Of a stretch of DNA of 64,000 nucleotides, positions 59,560-64,000 are shown in pieces. Under the pieces are notes generated by a model, which did not search any database, was not told the origin of the DNA, and saw nothing but the letters and a program-made list of their open reading frames with translations. Both the position numbers and the translations under genes were made by a program. The DNA lies in NCBI RefSeq assembly GCF_051014685.1, contig NW_027478903.1, positions 310,001 through 374,000 on the forward strand, written 5' to 3'. Every line of letters begins with the position of its first letter. The stretch's first letter is position 1. The DNA comes from Ptiloglossa arizonensis (taxonomy: Eukaryota; Arthropoda; Insecta; Hymenoptera; Colletidae).

Positions 59560-61505
59560 TTCTCAACCATTTCTTAGCTTCAGACTCCCATATCTCGCGA
59601 ACGGATTGACGTAACCCAAAAATTCCTGTTGCATCTGAAAGTAGAAACTCGCCCCATTACAACGGAATGTGTATTTTTTCCCGAGGCCATTCTGGTTAAG
59701 CGTTTGGAGCAGCAGAATTGCGAAAAATTTTTTGCCTTCTCAACCATTTCTTGTTTTCAAACACCCATATCTCGCGAACGCATTGACCTAACCCAAAAAT
59801 TCATATTGCATCTGAAAGTAGAAGTTCGCCCGATTCCAACGGTATGTGTATTTTTTCCCTAGGCCATTCTGGTTAAGCGTTTGGAGCAGCAGAATTGCGA
59901 AAAATTTTTTGCCTTCTCAACCATTTCTTAGCTTCAAAGTCCCATATCTCGCGAACGGATTGACCAAACCCAAAAATTCCTGCTGCGTATGAAAGTAGAA
60001 ACTCGCCCGATTACAACGGTATGTGTATTTTTTCCCTAGCCCAATCTGGTCAAGCGTTTGGAGCAGCAGAATTGTGAAAAATTTTTTGCCTTCTCTACCA
60101 TTTCTTGGCTTCAAACTCCCATATCTCGCGAACAGACTGACCTAACCCAAAAACTCCTATTGCATCTGAAAGTAGAAACACGCCCGATTACAGCGGTATT
60201 TGTATTTTTTCACTTAGCCATTCTGGTTAATCGTTTGGAGCAGCAGAATTGCGAAAAATTTTTTGCCTTCTCAACCATTTCTTGGCTTCAAAGTCCCATG
60301 TCTCGCGAACGGATAGACTTAACCCAAAAATTCCTATTGCATCTGAAAATAGAAACTCGCCCGATTACAACGGTATGTGCATTTTTTCCCTTGGCCATTC
60401 TGGTTATCGTTTGGAGCAGCAGAATTGTGAAAAATTTTTCGCCTTCTCTACCATTTCTTGGCTTCAAACTCCCATATCTCGCGAACGGATTGACCTAACC
60501 CAAAAATTCCTATTGCATCTGAAAGTAGAAACTCGCCCGATTACAACGGTATGTGTATTTTTTCCCTAGGCCATTCTGGTTAAGCGTTTGGAGCAGCAGA
60601 AGTGCGAAAAATTTGTTGTCTTCTCAACCATTTCTTAAATTCACAATCCCATATCTCGCGAACGGATTGACGTAGCCCAAAAATTCCTATTGCATCTGAA
60701 AGTAGAAACTCGCCCGATTACAACGGTATGTGTATTTTTTCCCTAGGCCATTCTGGTTAAGCGTTTGGAGCAGCAGAATTGCGAAAAATTTTTTGCCTTC
60801 TCAACCATTTCTTGGCTTCAAACTCCCATATCTCGCGAACGAATTGACCTAACCCAAAAATTCCTATTGCATCTGAAAGTAGAAACTCGCCCGATTACAA
60901 CGGTATGTGTATTTTTTCCCTAGGCCTTTCTGGTTAAGCGTTCGGAGCAGCAGAATTGCGAAAAATTTTTTGCCTTCTCAACCATTTCTTGTCTTCAAAC
61001 TCCCATATCTCGCGAACGGATTGACCTAAGCCAAAAATTCCTATTACATCTGAAAGTAGAAACTCGCCCGATTACAACGGTATGTGTATTTTTTCCCTAG
61101 CGCATTCTGGTTAAGCGTTTGGAGCAGCAGAATTGTGAAAAATTTTTTGCCTTCTGTACCATTTCTTGGCTTCAAACTCCCATATCTCGCGAACGGATTG
61201 ACCTAACCCAAAAATTCCTATTGCATCTGAAAGTAGAAACTCGCCCGATTACAGCGGTATGTTTATTTTTTCCCTAGGCCATTTTGGTTAAGCGTTTGGA
61301 GCAGCAGAATTGCGAAAAATTTTTTGCCTTCTCAACCATTTCTTGGCTTCAAACTCCCATATCTTGCGAACGGATTGACCTAACCCAAAAATTCCTATTG
61401 CATCTGAAAGTAGAAACTCGCCCGATTACAACGGTATATGTATTTTCTCCCTTGGCCATTCTCGTTAATCGTTTGGAGCAGCAGAATTGCGAAAAATTTG
61501 TTGTC
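59560..61505. repeat. Block L, unit 1 (11 monomers, 1946 bp)
   Basis: Monomers here are more individual than in the preceding 20 kb: 'attgacgtaaccc', 'ccccattacaacggaatg', 'cccgaggcc', 'gaagttcgcccgattccaacgg', 'ctagcccaatctggtcaag', 'gaacagactgacc', and 'aaattcacaatccc' near 60639. The first six monomers (to about 60599) are repeated at offset 1946. One base is missing at about 60404 ('ggttatcgtttgg'). Confidence 0.8.
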
Positions 61506-62545
61506 TTCTCAACCATTTCTTAGCTTCAGACTCCCATATCTCGCGAACGGATTGACGTAACCCAAAAATTCCTGTTGCATCTGAAAGTAGAAACTCGCCC
61601 CATTACAACGGAATGTGTATTTTTTCCCGAGGCCATTCTGGTTAAGCGTTTGGAGCAGCAGAATTGCGAAAAATTTTTTGCCTTCTCAACCATTTCTTGT
61701 TTTCAAACACCCATATCTCGCGAACGCATTGACCTAACCCAAAAATTCATATTGCATCTGAAAGTAGAAGTTCGCCCGATTCCAACGGTATGTGTATTTT
61801 TTCCCTAGGCCATTCTGGTTAAGCGTTTGGAGCAGCAGAATTGCGAAAAATTTTTTGCCTTCTCAACCATTTCTTAGCTTCAAAGTCCCATATCTCGCGA
61901 ACGGATTGACCAAACCCAAAAATTCCTGCTGCGTATGAAAGTAGAAACTCGCCCGATTACAACGGTATGTGTATTTTTTCCCTAGCCCAATCTGGTCAAG
62001 CGTTTGGAGCAGCAGAATTGTGAAAAATTTTTTGCCTTCTCTACCATTTCTTGGCTTCAAACTCCCATATCTCGCGAACAGACTGACCTAACCCAAAAAC
62101 TCCTATTGCATCTGAAAGTAGAAACACGCCCGATTACAGCGGTATTTGTATTTTTTCCCTTAGCCATTCTGGTTAATCGTTTGGAGCAGCAGAATTGCGA
62201 AAAATTTTTTGCCTTCTCAACCATTTCTTGGCTTCAAAGTCCCATGTCTCGCGAACGGATAGACTTAACCCAAAAATTCCTATTGCATCTGAAAATAGAA
62301 ACTCGCCCGATTACAACGGTATGTGCATTTTTTCCCTTGGCCATTCTGGTTATCGTTTGGAGCAGCAGAATTGTGAAAAATTTTTCGCCTTCTCTACCAT
62401 TTCTTGGCTTCAAACTCCCATATCTCGCGAACGGATTGACCTAACCCAAAAATTCCTATTGCATCTGAAAGTAGAAACTCGCCCGATTACAACGGTATGT
62501 GTATTTTTTCCCTAGGCCATTCTGGTTAAGCGTTTGGAGCAGCAG
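61506..62545. repeat. Block L, unit 2 (partial, about 6 monomers)
   Basis: Repeats 59560-60599 almost perfectly, with the deletion near 60404 carried over to about 62350. The one difference I noticed is 'cactta' at 60211 against 'ccctta' at 62157. The match stops where 'gcagaattgcg' (62545 on) replaces 'gcagaagtgcg'. Confidence 0.8.
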
Positions 62546-64000
62546 AATTGCGAAAAATTTTTTGCCTTCTCAATCATTTCTTGGATTCAAAGTCCCATAT
62601 CTCGCGAACGGATTGACCTAACCCAAAAATTCGTATTGCATCTGAAAGTAGAAACTCGCCCGATCACAACGGTATGTGTATTTTTTCCCTAGGCCATTCT
62701 GGTTAAGCGTTTGGAGCAGCAGAATTGCGAAAAATTTTTTGCCTTCTCAACCATTACTTGGCTTCAAACTCCCATATCTCGCGAACGGATTGACCTAACC
62801 CAAAAATTCCTATTGCATCTGAAAGTAGAAACTCGCCCGATTACAGCGGTATGTGTATTTTTTCCCTAGCCCAATCTGGTCAAGCGTTTGGAGCAGCAGA
62901 ATTGTGAAAAATTTTTTGCCTTCTCTACCATTTCTTGGCTTCAAACTCCCATATCTCGCGAACGGATTGACCTAACCAAAAAATTCCTATTGCATCTGAA
63001 AGTAGAAACTCGCCCGATTACAACGGTATGTGTATTTTTTCCCTAGGCCATTCTAGTTAAGCGTTTGGAGCAGCAGAATTGCGAAAAATTTTTTGGCTTC
63101 TCAACCATTTCTTGGCTTCAAACTCCCATATCTCGCGAACGGATTGACCTAACCCAAAAATTCCTATTGCATCTGAAAGTAGAAACTCGCCCGATTACAA
63201 CGGTATGTGTATTTTTTCCCTAGGCCAGTCTGGTTAAGCGTTTGGAGCAGCAGAATTGCGAAAAATTTGTTGTCTTCTCAACCATTTCTTAGCTTCAAAC
63301 TCCCATATCTCGCGAACGGATTGACGTAACCCAAAAATTCCTATTGCATCTGAAAGTAGAAACTCGCCCGATTACAACGGTATGTGTATTTTTTCCCTAG
63401 GCCATTCTGGTTAGGCGTTCGGAGCAGCAGAATTGCGAAAAATTTTTTGCCTTCTCAACCATTTCTTGGCTTCAAAGTCCCATATCTCGCGAACGGATTG
63501 ACCTAACCCAAAAATTCCTATTGCATCTGAAAGTAGAAACTCGCTTGATTACAACGGTATGTGTATTTTTTCCCTAGGCCAGTCTGGTTAAGCGTTTGGA
63601 GCAGCAGAATTGCGAAAAATTTGTTGCCTTCTCAACCATTTCTTAGCTTCAAACTCCCATATCTCGCGAACGGATTGACGTAACCCAAAAATTCCTATTG
63701 CATCTGAAAGTAGAAACTCGCCCGATTACAACGGTATGTGTATTTTTTCCGTAGGCCATTCTGGTTGGCGTTCGGAGCAGCAGAATTGCGAAAAATTTTT
63801 TGCCTTCTCAACCATTTCTTGGCTTCAAAGTCCCATATCTCGCGAACGGATTGACCTAACCCAAAAATTCCTATTGCATCTGAAAGTAGAAACTCGCCCG
63901 ATCACAACTGTATGTGTATTTTTTCCCTAGGCCATTCTGGTTAAGCGTTTGGAGCAGCAGAATTGCGAAAAATTTTTTGCCTTCTCAACCATTACTTGGC
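62546..64000. repeat. Block L tail, ending in a two-monomer repeat
   Basis: About eight monomers. From about 63227 a dimer pattern appears: 'ggccagtctgg' at 63225 and 63579, 'gacgtaaccc', then 'cgttcggagc' with 'caaagtccc', repeating every 354 bp less one base lost at about 63766. The window ends inside a unit at position 124, so the array continues to the right. Confidence 0.75.

Larger units (their letters stand above)
1..64000. repeat. 177-bp satellite DNA array, fills the window
   Basis: Seen: the same 177-bp unit repeats head to tail from first to last base, all in one orientation, with no foreign insert. The start of the unit ('catctga') falls at 1, 178, 355 and so on. Counting phase, the last base is position 124 of a unit; 361 units plus 124 is 64,021, and 21 one-base deletions are visible (near 1932, 4053, 5824, 7592, 8300, 10954, 12722, 13430, 14309, 15900, 29417, 32299, 33840, 40034, 51541, 52424, 54685, 57378, 60404, 62350, 63766), which accounts for the window length exactly. 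Known: long homogeneous arrays of nucleosome-sized monomers with higher-order structure are typical of eukaryotic centromeric or pericentromeric heterochromatin. Inferred: this is such a block, continuing beyond both window ends. The species and family are not identifiable by eye, and placement at a functional centromere is unproven. Confidence 0.98.

Noticed and set aside
60058..60498. The longest frame (146 codons), present twice, as a possible gene.
   Set aside because: It is three satellite units in which the usual TAG happens to be mutated; the second copy (62004-62444) is a block duplication and not independent support. It starts at TTG and is broken by a one-base deletion just upstream of its end in the alternative frame.
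7496..63930. Short open reading frames of 60 to 146 codons on both strands.
   Set aside because: They are the same few frames repeating with the satellite because 177 is a multiple of three. Many start at TTG, they end at the recurring TAG, they overlap on both strands, and none shows a recognisable domain, start context or independent conservation.
1..64000. CRISPR-like array, given regular repeats.
   Set aside because: There are no short constant repeats separated by unique spacers; the whole 177-bp period is repeated and spacer-like unique sequence is absent.
1..64000. Transposon or retroelement insertions.
   Set aside because: Scanned for any break in the 177-bp phase, poly-A tail, target-site duplication or terminal repeat; the phase closes with only 21 one-base losses, leaving no room for an insert.
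1..64000. Naming a species or a published satellite family.
   Set aside because: The monomer does not match any family I can recall with certainty; a database search of the 177-bp consensus would be decisive and could not be run.

Overview
The whole window is a single uninterrupted tandem satellite DNA array. I found no protein-coding gene, RNA gene, transposon, CRISPR array or unique sequence anywhere in it. The basic unit is 177 bp, read here from the 'catctgaaag' phase at base 1. It is about 42% GC, carries about 8 CpGs (counted on the consensus, close to the number expected from its base composition), and is close to a nucleosome repeat in length. The phase closes exactly: 361 full units plus 124 bases would need 64,021 bp, and I can see 21 single-base deletions, giving 64,000.

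A long, homogeneous array of nucleosome-sized monomers with multi-monomer higher-order repeats (HORs) points to a eukaryotic chromosome, most plausibly a centromeric, pericentromeric or other heterochromatic block. I cannot name the species or satellite family from the sequence. Short reading frames recur because 177 = 3 x 59; many need a TTG start and they are not supported as genes.

Layout (boundaries good to about 50 bp). 1-4423: a 13-monomer HOR and a 12-monomer derivative. 4424-14280: two long super-units offset by 4776/5130 bp and nearly identical over 3.66 kb. 13550-16720: a 9-monomer tandem duplication of a more diverged subfamily. 16721-19290: a mosaic of the same older types. 19291-24957: 20-monomer units with a nested 9-monomer duplication. 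24958-29340: two 14-monomer units. 29341-39045: nested 17-, 7-, 25- and 10-monomer duplications. 39046-59559: a long mosaic with 9-, 13-, 28-, 37- and 5-monomer offsets. 59560-64000: a less homogenised tail with an 11-monomer offset duplication and a final dimer.

The main biology is repeat evolution. Every duplication offset I measured is a whole number of monomers minus the number of visible 1-bp deletions in between, so expansion has been strictly in register. One site per monomer (reverse strand) matches 8 of the 9 essential bases of the CENP-B box, a possible but unproven link to centromere function.
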